Positions 30,973-40,624 of a stretch of DNA of 64,000 bases are shown piece after piece. The stretch's first letter is position 1; the number at the start of each line of letters is the position of its first letter. Made by a program: the position numbers and the translations under genes. Source of the DNA: an uncultured Pelagibacteraceae bacterium (GTDB taxonomy: Bacteria; Pseudomonadota; Alphaproteobacteria; Pelagibacterales; Pelagibacteraceae); assembly GCA_902535255.1 (NCBI GenBank), contig CACASQ010000002.1:28078-92077 (forward strand), given 5' to 3'. The notes under the pieces were generated by a model. It saw nothing but the letters and a program-made list of their open reading frames with translations, was not told where the DNA came from and searched no databases.

Positions 30973-32226
30973 ATGACTGAAAAAAATAACAAAAATATTT
31001 TATATTGTTCTTTCTGTGGCAAAAGCCAACACGAAGTAAGAAAGCTTATAGCTGGACCTACGGTTTTCATATGCGATGAGTGTGTTGAACTTTGTATGGA
31101 CATTATTAAAGAGGAAAATAAAAGTTCACTGGTAAAACATCAAGACGGAGTTCCATCTCCAAAAGAAATTTGTAATGTTCTTGACGATTACGTAATAGGT
31201 CAAAAACTAGCTAAAGAGATATTATCTGTTGCAGTTCACAATCATTATAAGAGACTAAATCACGAGACAAAAAACAATAAAGATGTTGAATTGTCTAAAT
31301 CAAATATTCTTTTGGTTGGACCAACAGGATGTGGAAAAACATTACTAGCACAAACTTTAGCAAGAATATTAGATGTTCCTTTTACGATGGCTGATGCAAC
31401 TACTTTAACAGAGGCAGGTTACGTGGGAGAAGATGTAGAAAATATAATTTTAAAACTTCTTCAGGCCGCTGATTATAACGTAGAGAAAGCTCAAAGAGGA
31501 ATAGTTTACATTGATGAAGTAGATAAGATTAGTAGAAAATCTGAAAATCCTTCAATCACACGAGACGTTTCTGGTGAGGGAGTACAGCAGGCTTTGTTAA
31601 AGATAATGGAAGGTACAATTGCAAGTGTGCCACCTCAAGGAGGTAGAAAACACCCGCAACAAGAGTTTTTACAAGTTGATACTACAAACATTTTATTTAT
31701 ATGTGGAGGGGCATTCGCTGGCTTAGATAAATTAATTGATAGTAGAGGAAAAGGCAGTTCAATAGGTTTCGGTGCAAAAGTTAAAAATTATAAAGAGCAG
31801 ACACTTTCTGAAATAATGAAACTATTAGAACCAGAAGACTTAATTAAATACGGACTTATTCCAGAATTTATAGGAAGGATGCCAATAATAGCAACCTTAG
31901 ATGATTTAGATGAGAAATCACTAGTAAAAATCTTGTTAGAGCCTAAGAACTCTCTAATTAAACAATACCAGAGGTTATTTGAATTTGAAAATGTAGAATT
32001 AGAATTTAAACAAGATGCAATATCAGAAATCGCAAAAAAAGCTATTTCAAAAAAAACTGGAGCGAGAGGATTAAGATCTATACTTGAAAATATTCTTCTT
32101 AAAACAATGTTTGAATTGCCTGATTTAGAAAATGTTGCTAAAGTCACGGTCGACAGTTCTTCAGCCAAAGGTCTATCAGAACCCATTGTCACATATGGGA
32201 AAAAAGCATCAACATCTGTAGCATAA
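30973..32226 (+). CDS. clpX: ATP-dependent Clp protease ATP-binding subunit ClpX
   Basis: N-terminal zinc finger [18 protein letters not shown]...[23 protein letters not shown]. Confidence 0.97.
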   Translation: MTEKNNKNILYCSFCGKSQHEVRKLIAGPTVFICDECVELCMDIIKEENKSSLVKHQDGVPSPKEICNVLDDYVIGQKLAKEILSVAVHNHYKRLNHETKNNKDVELSKSNILLVGPTGCGKTLLAQTLARILDVPFTMADATTLTEAGYVGEDVENIILKLLQAADYNVEKAQRGIVYIDEVDKISRKSENPSITRDVSGEGVQQALLKIMEGTIASVPPQGGRKHPQQEFLQVDTTNILFICGGAFAGLDKLIDSRGKGSSIGFGAKVKNYKEQTLSEIMKLLEPEDLIKYGLIPEFIGRMPIIATLDDLDEKSLVKILLEPKNSLIKQYQRLFEFENVELEFKQDAISEIAKKAISKKTGARGLRSILENILLKTMFELPDLENVAKVTVDSSSAKGLSEPIVTYGKKASTSVA

Positions 32227-32276
32227 ATTAAATTTGTTCCTTGAAATTGTTGTATTTATTGCCATATTAATAATAT

Positions 32277-34661
32277 ATGAAAACTTCTTATTTAAAACCT
32301 GTCCTGCCATTAAGAGATATTGTAATTTTTCCATCAATGGTGGTTCCTTTGTTCGTCGGAAGAGAAAAATCAATTAAAGCGCTACAAGAAGTAATGAAAT
32401 CTGACAAGTCGATAGTTTTGGTAACTCAAAAAAACTCTGAAGTTGACGACCCTGAGAGTAAAGATTTATATCAATACGGTTGTCTAAGCAAAATTCTACA
32501 ACTTTTAAAACTTCCAGATGGAACAGTCAAAGTTTTAGTCGAGGGAGAAAAAAGAATAAAAATTTTAAAATATAAAGAGGATAGTGCTAAATATCTAACA
32601 TGCGAAGTTGAGATTGTAGAAGACCAAAATTTATCAAACGATCTTGATCAAATGGCTATGGGATTAGTAAAAAAATTTGAAAGATTGCAAGTTTTAAATA
32701 AAAAGGATTTTAATGAAGGATCTAATAATTTAAAAAATAGTAATAATGCATCTCAAATATCAAACATTATTTCCTCAAATCTAAATATCCAAATTTTTGA
32801 GAAGCAAGAACTTCTTGAAATAACAGATTTAAAAAAAAGGCTAGAAAAAATTCACTCTATTATTGAAAAAGAAACAAGCGTTCTGACAGTTGAGAAAAAA
32901 ATCCGTGGAAGAGTAAAAAACCAAATGGAAAAAACACAGAGGGAGTATTATTTAAATGAACAATTAAAAGCTATTCAAAAAGAACTTGGAGAAATTGATG
33001 AAGGTAAAGATGAATTAACAACTTTATCTAAAGCTATTAATGACGCAAAAATGCCAAAATTAGCAAAAGAAAAATGTTTATCAGAATTGAAAAAACTTAA
33101 GTCAATGAGCCCTATGTCTGCAGAAGCAACTGTTGTTAGAAACTATTTAGATTGGATGACTGAACTTCCGTGGTCAAATAAATCTAAAATTAACACTGAT
33201 TTAAATAATGCCCAAAAAATTTTGGATGAGGATCATTACGGGCTGGAAAAAGTCAAAGAGAGAATAATTGAGTTTTTAGCTGTTCAAAAAAGGATACAAA
33301 AAATGAAAGGTCCAATTTTATGTTTGGTAGGACCCCCAGGAGTTGGCAAAACATCATTAGGTAAATCTATAGCAAAAGCAACTAATAGGAAATTTATCAG
33401 AATTTCCCTTGGTGGTATTAGAGATGAAGCTGAAATTAGAGGGCACAGAAGAACTTATATTGGTTCATTGCCAGGAAAAATTATTCAAATGATGAAAAAA
33501 GCTGGTACAAAAAATCCTTTATTTTTACTAGATGAAATTGATAAAGTTGGAAATGATTACAGAGGTGATCCTTCCTCAGCTCTACTTGAAGCATTAGATC
33601 CTGAACAAAATAAAGAGTTCAACGATCATTATTTAGAAGTTGATTATGATCTATCAGACGTCATGTTTGTAACTACTGCAAATACACTTAATATACTTCC
33701 TCCTCTTCTAGATAGAATGGAAGTAATTAGATTATCTGGCTACACGGAAGATGAAAAAGTAAATATTTCTCAAAAATTTTTAATACCAAATCAAAGTAAA
33801 AATAATGGCCTCAAGAAAGATGAGTGGGCAATAGATGAAAATATTAATAGAAAAATTATAAGACATTACACCAGAGAGTCTGGCGTGAGAAATCTTGAAA
33901 GGGAGATATCCAAAATTGCTAGAAAATTAGTAAAGAAAATTGATAATAAAGAGAAAATCAATAATCCAATTAAAGATACTGATTTAAAAACTTTGCTAGG
34001 TGTTCAGAAATTTAATTATGGTGAAATAGAGGAGGAGAATAGAGTAGGAGTAGTAACGGGTTTAGCGTGGACTGAAGTTGGTGGCGAAATATTAAAAATA
34101 GAGTCAGCAATTATGCCTGGTAAAGGAAAAATGCAAATTACTGGAAAACTCGGCGATGTAATGCAAGAGTCAGTCAAAGCTGCAAAATCTTATATAAGAT
34201 CTAAAAGTTTAGAGTATGGAATAATTCCTCCAATATTTGATAAAAAAGACTTCCATATTCATGTTCCTGAAGGGGCTACTCCTAAAGATGGTCCTTCAGC
34301 AGGAGTTGGGATGGTGACTTCTATAATTTCTGCTATTACAGAAATTCCAGTAAATAAAAATGTAGCGATGACTGGAGAAATTACATTAAGAGGTTTAGTT
34401 CTTCAAATAGGTGGCTTGAAAGAAAAACTTTTAGCAGCACATAGGGCAGGTATAAAAAAGGTTTTAATTCCTATTGAAAATAAAAAAGATTTAGTTGAAG
34501 TTCCAAAAACAATATTAGACTCCATGGAAATAATTACAGTTAAAAATGTTGATGAAGTATTAAAAGTTGCTCTAACAAAACCGCTCAAAAGAGTAGAATG
34601 GGTAGAAGTTGATCAAATTTCTAAAAAAGAAAAAACGAAAGAAGAACTGAGCACTCATTAA
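32277..34661 (+). CDS. lon: ATP-dependent protease Lon
   Basis: LCLVGPPGVGKTSLGKSIA; HVPEGATPKDGPSAGVGM catalytic serine region. Confidence 0.97.
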   Translation: MKTSYLKPVLPLRDIVIFPSMVVPLFVGREKSIKALQEVMKSDKSIVLVTQKNSEVDDPESKDLYQYGCLSKILQLLKLPDGTVKVLVEGEKRIKILKYKEDSAKYLTCEVEIVEDQNLSNDLDQMAMGLVKKFERLQVLNKKDFNEGSNNLKNSNNASQISNIISSNLNIQIFEKQELLEITDLKKRLEKIHSIIEKETSVLTVEKKIRGRVKNQMEKTQREYYLNEQLKAIQKELGEIDEGKDELTTLSKAINDAKMPKLAKEKCLSELKKLKSMSPMSAEATVVRNYLDWMTELPWSNKSKINTDLNNAQKILDEDHYGLEKVKERIIEFLAVQKRIQKMKGPILCLVGPPGVGKTSLGKSIAKATNRKFIRISLGGIRDEAEIRGHRRTYIGSLPGKIIQMMKKAGTKNPLFLLDEIDKVGNDYRGDPSSALLEALDPEQNKEFNDHYLEVDYDLSDVMFVTTANTLNILPPLLDRMEVIRLSGYTEDEKVNISQKFLIPNQSKNNGLKKDEWAIDENINRKIIRHYTRESGVRNLEREISKIARKLVKKIDNKEKINNPIKDTDLKTLLGVQKFNYGEIEEENRVGVVTGLAWTEVGGEILKIESAIMPGKGKMQITGKLGDVMQESVKAAKSYIRSKSLEYGIIPPIFDKKDFHIHVPEGATPKDGPSAGVGMVTSIISAITEIPVNKNVAMTGEITLRGLVLQIGGLKEKLLAAHRAGIKKVLIPIENKKDLVEVPKTILDSMEIITVKNVDEVLKVALTKPLKRVEWVEVDQISKKEKTKEELSTH

Positions 34662-34669
34662 GAAATCTT

Positions 34670-35560
34670 TTAATCTAACCATTCTTTATACTTATCTAAA
34701 TTAGAAAAAACATAACTTGGTAATTCTTTTTCATCAATCTTTTTTAAAATTGACTTACCTGACCACTTATATCCTCTTTGATCAATGTTGTGATCGTACA
34801 TAACTCTTTTTTCCGAGATAAGTTTTTTGAGATCTTGAATTTTTAAACCGCTTTCTTCAAATTCGTAATGATGAGCAAAATTAAGGAGTTTTTTTTCTAA
34901 TTCTTCTGCTGTTCTTAAACAAGTGAAATGCCACCCTCCGTTTTTAATAAAATGGAGATTTGAATATTTTTTTTTTGAAAAAAAAGTATCAATTCTCCAT
35001 TTTGAATATTTTTTCCCTTTTATATTTCTTAACCACTGCGGAGATTGAAAATTTTTTTTTTTAACTGCTTTTGTTCCATGCCAAATAAAGTCACCATAAA
35101 ATAAATTAAGTTTATAATAAAACATTTTTTGCTCGAAGATTAGAATATTATTATTTATCTTCGAAAATTCTAGAACTGAAAGATTAGGAATTTCATCTAA
35201 ATCACTTATTAAAATTAAATCTTCATCTGAAACATCATCCAAGCCTCTATACAAATTTTCTCTTTGAAAATAATCTCTTGCCATACCATTTAAGATAAGT
35301 TTTTCTCCTCTTTTATGTTTTGACTCTCCGTCCTCAAGTTTTAAAATATTTTCCGGTTGTTTATCTACTACGATATAATTGATCTTATCTTTAAACTTTG
35401 AAAATTTACTAATATCGAATTTTAAATCTTTTTTGGCACCATTATGGGTGTAAGTTGCCTCAGTAATTATGAATTTTTTTACATACTGATCTAGATGATT
35501 TAACCTTAAATCTAAAAGTAAATCCTCATCAAAATACATAAAGCAGTCATATATGTTCAT
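34670..35560 (-). CDS. Glycosyltransferase family 17-like protein
   Basis: MNIYDCFMYFDEDLLLDLRLNHLDQYVKKFIITEATYTHNG; LILISDLDEIPN; GWHFTCLRTAEEL. Confidence 0.82.
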   Translation of the reverse strand: MNIYDCFMYFDEDLLLDLRLNHLDQYVKKFIITEATYTHNGAKKDLKFDISKFSKFKDKINYIVVDKQPENILKLEDGESKHKRGEKLILNGMARDYFQRENLYRGLDDVSDEDLILISDLDEIPNLSVLEFSKINNNILIFEQKMFYYKLNLFYGDFIWHGTKAVKKKNFQSPQWLRNIKGKKYSKWRIDTFFSKKKYSNLHFIKNGGWHFTCLRTAEELEKKLLNFAHHYEFEESGLKIQDLKKLISEKRVMYDHNIDQRGYKWSGKSILKKIDEKELPSYVFSNLDKYKEWLD

Positions 35561-35610
35561 GATATTTGAGTTATAATACAATATATTATAAGTAAATAAA
35601 TTAAATTTGT

Positions 35611-38163
35611 ATGAAAAAGAAAATCATTATTACTGGTGGTCTTGGTTATATCGGTACAGAACTGTGTAAAATTTATTCAGGTTATAGCTGGCATCACAAA
35701 GTTATAATCGTTGATAACAGGTTTATATCTGAAAGAGTGAATCAAATCAGAAAATGGAATATGGAGTTTATCCAGGGAGATATTTTAAATAAAGATTTTG
35801 TAGACAACAATTTTAAAGATGCAGATGTTGTTCATCATTTAGCTGGAATAACGGACGTTCCAAGGACTAAAACAGAGTCAAGTAAGTCACACGATGAAAA
35901 AATTCATAAAGTCGGGGTTATTGGAACTAAAAATATTTTGGAAGCAATAAATGATAAGTGTAAAATCATCTTCCCATCAACACATGTCGTTTTTGAGGGT
36001 ATTAATAAAGTTAAAACAGACATTGGTGAGAACGAAACTACGCAACCAGTTCTATCTTATTCTAATTCAAAAGCAATTAATGAAAATCAATTAAAAGACT
36101 CAGGAAAAAATTATATAATTTTAAGGCTTGGATCTGTATATGGCTATTCAACAGATACTATGCGTATTGATATAATGACAAATCATTTTTGCAAAATTGC
36201 ATCTCAAAATGGAACATTAAAATTATTCGCTGGCGGCAGACAAATTAAAAGTTTGGTGCCTTTGATTGATGTTGCTAGGTGCTTTAAATTCATGGAAGAA
36301 AAAGATAAAATCAAATCTCAAACCTTTAATTTAACCAAAGATACATTAACTGTTAAAGAAGTTGCAAAAATTTGTAAAAAACACAATCCTAAAATTGAAT
36401 TAAAAGAAACTAACGATGAAGTACCAAATTTAGGTTTTTCTTTATCAAATAAAAAACTTTTGAAAACTGGATTTAAATTTCTTTATAACATCGATGAGAG
36501 TATTAAAGAAATGATACATAAATGGTCGAAACAAAAGTTTATTAAAGATTTAGAGTATGTAAGAGACGGTGAGGATTTATATATTGATAGAAGAGGTATG
36601 ATTAGCAACCACGAATTAACTGAACCAGTGAATTTAATAGGACTAATTCAATCAAAAAAAGGTACAGTAAGAGCCAACCATTACCACCCACAACAAGAGC
36701 AGAAATGTTTATTTACTAAAGGTCAAATAATAGAGGTATATCAGAATATTATAAATTCAAACGAGCCAAAAATTACAAAAGTTGTAAATGCAGGCCAACT
36801 TTCAGTAATTAAACCGAACGTTGCTCATGCAATGGTATTTACAAAAGACACAACTTTTTTAAATTTAGTAAGAGGTGAAAGAGATCATGAAAATTATGGC
36901 ATTACCCATACGATTAAACATACATTTGTTGATGAAAAAGAAAAGAACCTTTTAATACAATCTTATAAATTTGAATGTAGATCCTGCGGAAATGAAAATT
37001 TGAAAAGAGTAGTTTCTTTGGGTTATCAGCCTTTAGCAAATAATCTTCTTAAAAAAGCAAACGACAAATGTGAGTTTTATCCTTTGGAGATGAATTTCTG
37101 TGAAAAATGTTACAATTGTCAATTATCAGTTTCAGTAGATCCAAAAAAAATGTTTGCAAATTATTTATATACTTCGTCTACATCAAAAGTAACGAGAGAT
37201 CATTTTCTCAATGCAGCAAAAAAATATTTTAAAGAATTAAATTTAAATAAAAAAAAATCATATATAATAGACATTGGAAGCAATGACGGAATTGCATTAA
37301 AACCATTTTTAGAACTGGGTTTTAAAAAGGTTTTAGGTGTCGAGCCAGCTAAAAATTTAGCAAAATTAGCTAATAAAAATAGAATAAAAACTTTTAATGG
37401 ATTTTTAGAAAAAAAGAACTTAAAAAAAATAAAAAAAAACGCAGACTTAATTTTAGCGTCAAATGTATTTGCGCATTCAGACAAGCTAAGAGAGATGGCT
37501 GAATGTATGTTTAAACTGCTTAATAAAAAAGGAACTATAGTCATTGAAATACAATATTTGATGAACACTCTGAAAGATCTTACTTTTGATAACATTTATC
37601 ACGAACATTACAACTATTGGTCTCTTACTTCTTTAGTAAACTTTTTCAATCAATTTGGTGGAAAAATATTTAGATGTGAAAGAATTGATACTCATGGAGG
37701 TTCATTAAGAGTCTATATTAAAAAAGATGTGAAAGCTAAAATAGAGAAGAGCGTTAAAAATTTACTTAAAGAGGAAGAAAAGTTTGGAATTAAAAAATAT
37801 AAGACCTATCAAGATTTTGGAGATAAGGTCTATAAGATACGAGAAAATATAAGAAAAAATATAAAAAAGTTGAAAGAAAAAAATAATCTTATTATTGGAT
37901 ATGGAGCTCCAGCAAAAGCAACTACAGCATTAAATTTTTTTGGGATATCTAATGAAATAGATTTTATAGTAGAGGACAATAAGTTGAAACATAATAAATT
38001 TATTCCTGGTGTTAAAATACCTATTAAAGATAAGAAGAAAATTAAAAATAAACATAATGCTTTAATAATTCTAGCTTGGAATTTTTTTAATGATATAAGA
38101 AAAAATAATCTTGATCTCTCGAATAATATTATCAATATTAAAGATTTAGAGATTTCTAAATAA
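35611..38163 (+). CDS. Fusion: NAD-dependent epimerase (SDR) + cupin/WxcM-like sugar isomerase or epimerase + SAM-dependent sugar C-methyltransferase
   Basis: IIITGGLGYIGTELCKIY (Rossmann); VRANHYHPQQEQKCLFTKGQI (cupin); CRSCG...CEKCYNCQ (Zn-binding), YIIDIGSNDGIALKPFLELGF (SAM), GYGAPAKATTALNFFG (C-terminal methyltransferase module). Confidence 0.85.
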   Translation: MKKKIIITGGLGYIGTELCKIYSGYSWHHKVIIVDNRFISERVNQIRKWNMEFIQGDILNKDFVDNNFKDADVVHHLAGITDVPRTKTESSKSHDEKIHKVGVIGTKNILEAINDKCKIIFPSTHVVFEGINKVKTDIGENETTQPVLSYSNSKAINENQLKDSGKNYIILRLGSVYGYSTDTMRIDIMTNHFCKIASQNGTLKLFAGGRQIKSLVPLIDVARCFKFMEEKDKIKSQTFNLTKDTLTVKEVAKICKKHNPKIELKETNDEVPNLGFSLSNKKLLKTGFKFLYNIDESIKEMIHKWSKQKFIKDLEYVRDGEDLYIDRRGMISNHELTEPVNLIGLIQSKKGTVRANHYHPQQEQKCLFTKGQIIEVYQNIINSNEPKITKVVNAGQLSVIKPNVAHAMVFTKDTTFLNLVRGERDHENYGITHTIKHTFVDEKEKNLLIQSYKFECRSCGNENLKRVVSLGYQPLANNLLKKANDKCEFYPLEMNFCEKCYNCQLSVSVDPKKMFANYLYTSSTSKVTRDHFLNAAKKYFKELNLNKKKSYIIDIGSNDGIALKPFLELGFKKVLGVEPAKNLAKLANKNRIKTFNGFLEKKNLKKIKKNADLILASNVFAHSDKLREMAECMFKLLNKKGTIVIEIQYLMNTLKDLTFDNIYHEHYNYWSLTSLVNFFNQFGGKIFRCERIDTHGGSLRVYIKKDVKAKIEKSVKNLLKEEEKFGIKKYKTYQDFGDKVYKIRENIRKNIKKLKEKNNLIIGYGAPAKATTALNFFGISNEIDFIVEDNKLKHNKFIPGVKIPIKDKKKIKNKHNALIILAWNFFNDIRKNNLDLSNNIINIKDLEISK

Positions 38164-38683
38164 TTAAGTTTTTCCAAATTTCAAAAATATTTCTCGCACT
38201 TTCAAAGAAATAATTTAGGTAAGTTTCAGAAATAGGAAAAATATTAATTATAAAATCTTGTGTAAAATAAATAATTCGTGAGATAGATATGATTAAGAAA
38301 ATTAGTAATATTAATGAGTTGAAGAAACCAAAAGAAACATTTTTTTTCTCATTTGACTTTACAGATTTTTGAGTAATTGTGTCGCTAATTTTAATTCCAT
38401 GCTTTTTTGCTAAATATTCTGGTGAGTATAAACTAATTTCTCTAGATTTTTTTGAAGTAATTTTTTTTACTTTTTTAGGTTTTTGTATTTTTTGTTGTGT
38501 CGGCTGAGGTTTCGCAACTACTTTTTGTAGTCTTGAGATTGATTGTTGTTGTGTAACTTCACCTACAGGAAATTGTTTCCATTTTAAACCACAAAAACCG
38601 CATTGTACCAATCTACCAGATGCTGGAATCGAGTTATCAGGAAGCGTAAATTTTTTTTCACCACAATTACAAGTTATAATCAT
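38156..38683 (-). CDS. Zinc-ribbon domain-containing membrane protein
   Basis: MIITCNCGEKKFTLPDNSIPASGRLVQCGFCGLKWKQFPVG plus a single C-terminal TM segment. Confidence 0.75.
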   Translation of the reverse strand: MIITCNCGEKKFTLPDNSIPASGRLVQCGFCGLKWKQFPVGEVTQQQSISRLQKVVAKPQPTQQKIQKPKKVKKITSKKSREISLYSPEYLAKKHGIKISDTITQKSVKSNEKKNVSFGFFNSLILLIFLIISISRIIYFTQDFIINIFPISETYLNYFFESARNIFEIWKNLII

Positions 38684-38783
38684 AATATTTCAATAATACT
38701 GCTATTTATATAAATTACACTAGAAATTAAATACTTTTTTACTTTATAAAGTTTTTATTGTATATCTCGATTTTATTTAATTA

Positions 38784-38859
38784 GGGCGGTTAGCTCAGTT
38801 GGTAGAGCATCTCGTTTACACCGAGAGGGTCATAGGTTCGAGTCCTTTACCGCCCACCA
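38784..38859 (+). tRNA. tRNA-Val (anticodon UAC), CCA encoded
   Basis: Acceptor GGGCGGT/ACCGCCC; anticodon stem TCTCG/CGAGA with loop TTTACAC; GGTTCGAGTCC T-arm. Confidence 0.96.
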
Positions 38860-38867
38860 TTAAATAA

Positions 38868-38945
38868 GGGGGTGTAGCTCAGTTTGGTTAGAGCGCCTGC
38901 CTGTCACGCAGGAGGTCGCGGGTTCGAGTCCCGTCACTCCCGCCA
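38868..38945 (+). tRNA. tRNA-Asp (anticodon GUC), CCA encoded
   Basis: Acceptor GGGGGTG/CACTCCC; anticodon stem CCTGC/GCAGG with loop CTGTCAC; GGGTTCGAGTCCC T-arm. Confidence 0.97.
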
Positions 38946-39110
38946 CTACTTGATAACGATTTTCATCTAGAAAGTTGTAAATCAACAAATTTCGATCAAC
39001 ATAAATGCTTCTATCTGTCCTGTACTCTTAAATGAAAAATGTTATAAACAATCATTATTAATATAAGAATCCTTAAACTTCGGTATTAAGGTAGGTATTA
39101 ACAAAAAAAC

Positions 39111-39479
39111 ATGATTTATAACTTTTTATCAGATTACTTATCTATAATTATTTTCTTATTTATATCCTTATTTTTAAGTATTGGATTTATTGTAGCTAAT
39201 TATTTAGCCTCGCCATCGAATCCAGATCCTGAAAAACTGTCAGCTTACGAATGTGGCTTTGAGGCTTTTGATGACTCTAGAATGGAGTTTGACGTTCGCT
39301 TTTATCTTGTAGCAATACTTTTTATAATATTTGATTTGGAAATAGCATTTCTTTTTCCCTGGGCGATATCATTAGGTAATTTAGGCGCTTTGGGATTTTG
39401 GTCAATGATGATTTTTTTATCTATTTTAACAATTGGATTTATCTATGAATGGAAAAAAGGAGCTCTAGAATGGGAATGA
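39111..39479 (+). CDS. nuoA: NADH-quinone oxidoreductase subunit A
   Basis: [44 protein letters not shown]. Confidence 0.96.
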   Translation: MIYNFLSDYLSIIIFLFISLFLSIGFIVANYLASPSNPDPEKLSAYECGFEAFDDSRMEFDVRFYLVAILFIIFDLEIAFLFPWAISLGNLGALGFWSMMIFLSILTIGFIYEWKKGALEWE

Positions 39480-40006
39480 AAATTAATTTAAATTCAGAGA
39501 GAGAAAAACAGATACCAGAAGAATTTAAAGATCTAGCAAAAAACTTTGCTGAAAAAGGATTTATAACCACTTCGTCAGAAAATTTAATTAACTGGGCTAG
39601 AACAGGATCATTACATTGGATGACTTTTGGCCTAGCCTGTTGTGCGGTCGAAATGATGCAAACCTCTATGCCTAGATACGATTTGGAAAGATTTGGAGCA
39701 GCCCCAAGAGCGTCCCCAAGACAATCCGACGTGATGATAGTTGCTGGAACACTTACAAATAAAATGGCGCCGGCTCTTAGAAAAGTTTACGACCAAATGC
39801 CTGAACCAAGATATGTAGTATCAATGGGTAGTTGCGCTAATGGAGGAGGTTACTACCATTATTCATACTCAGTTGTTAGAGGATGCGATAAAATTGTGCC
39901 TGTAGATATTTATATTCCGGGATGCCCACCCTCGGCTGAAGCCTTATTATACGGTATTTTACAATTACAAAAAAAAATTAGAAGAGAAGGAAACTCGCAG
40001 AGATAG
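39470..40006 (+). CDS. nuoB: NADH-quinone oxidoreductase subunit B
   Basis: [53 protein letters not shown]; start set at MGMKINLN. Confidence 0.96.
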   Translation: MGMKINLNSEREKQIPEEFKDLAKNFAEKGFITTSSENLINWARTGSLHWMTFGLACCAVEMMQTSMPRYDLERFGAAPRASPRQSDVMIVAGTLTNKMAPALRKVYDQMPEPRYVVSMGSCANGGGYYHYSYSVVRGCDKIVPVDIYIPGCPPSAEALLYGILQLQKKIRREGNSQR

Positions 40007-40009
40007 TAT

Positions 40010-40624
40010 ATGTTAGCTTATCTTAAAAAATTGGAAAAATTAATAAATTCAGAACTATCTAGTAAAATTCAAAGCTCATTAATAGAAAATAATGAATTAT
40101 TAATTGAGATAAATGAAAATGACTTGATCCAAGTAGTACAATTTCTGAAGTCTGATGAAAAATTTAAGTTTAGACAATTGATTGATATAGCTGGAGTTGA
40201 TTATCCCGATGAAGAAAGAAGATTCAGACTGGTATATCTTTTTTTGTCCCATGAAAATAATAACCGCCTTAAACTTTCAATTAAATTTGAAATTAACCAA
40301 GTTATTGACTCAATAACTAAAATATTTCCATCTGCTAATTGGATGGAAAGAGAGGTGTTTGATATGTATGGTATAAAGTTTAAAAATCATCCTGATCTTA
40401 GAAGAATATTAACTGATTATGGTTTTAAAGGACACCCTTTAAGAAAAGACTTTCCCTTAACTGGTTTTAATGAAGTTCGATATAGTGAAAAGGAAAAGAA
40501 AGTTATTTATGAGCCTGTTAAACTTGAACAAAATTACAGAAATTTCGACTTTGAGAGCCCATGGGAAGGGACAGAATATTTAAAAAATGTAAAAAAAATG
40601 GAAAAAGATGGTAAAAAAAACTAA
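40010..40624 (+). CDS. nuoC: NADH-quinone oxidoreductase subunit C
   Basis: [50 protein letters not shown]. Confidence 0.96.
   Translation: MLAYLKKLEKLINSELSSKIQSSLIENNELLIEINENDLIQVVQFLKSDEKFKFRQLIDIAGVDYPDEERRFRLVYLFLSHENNNRLKLSIKFEINQVIDSITKIFPSANWMEREVFDMYGIKFKNHPDLRRILTDYGFKGHPLRKDFPLTGFNEVRYSEKEKKVIYEPVKLEQNYRNFDFESPWEGTEYLKNVKKMEKDGKKN

Noticed and set aside
38741-38752. Perfect palindrome ACTTTATAAAGT followed by Ts, considered as a terminator or operator
   Set aside because: Only about four AT-rich base pairs could form around a minimal loop; too weak for an intrinsic terminator and likely chance in this composition.
38784-38945. tRNA-Val/tRNA-Asp pair as an integration site (att) for a mobile element
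   Set aside because: No duplicated tRNA 3' ends, integrase or phage genes nearby; downstream is the core nuo operon.
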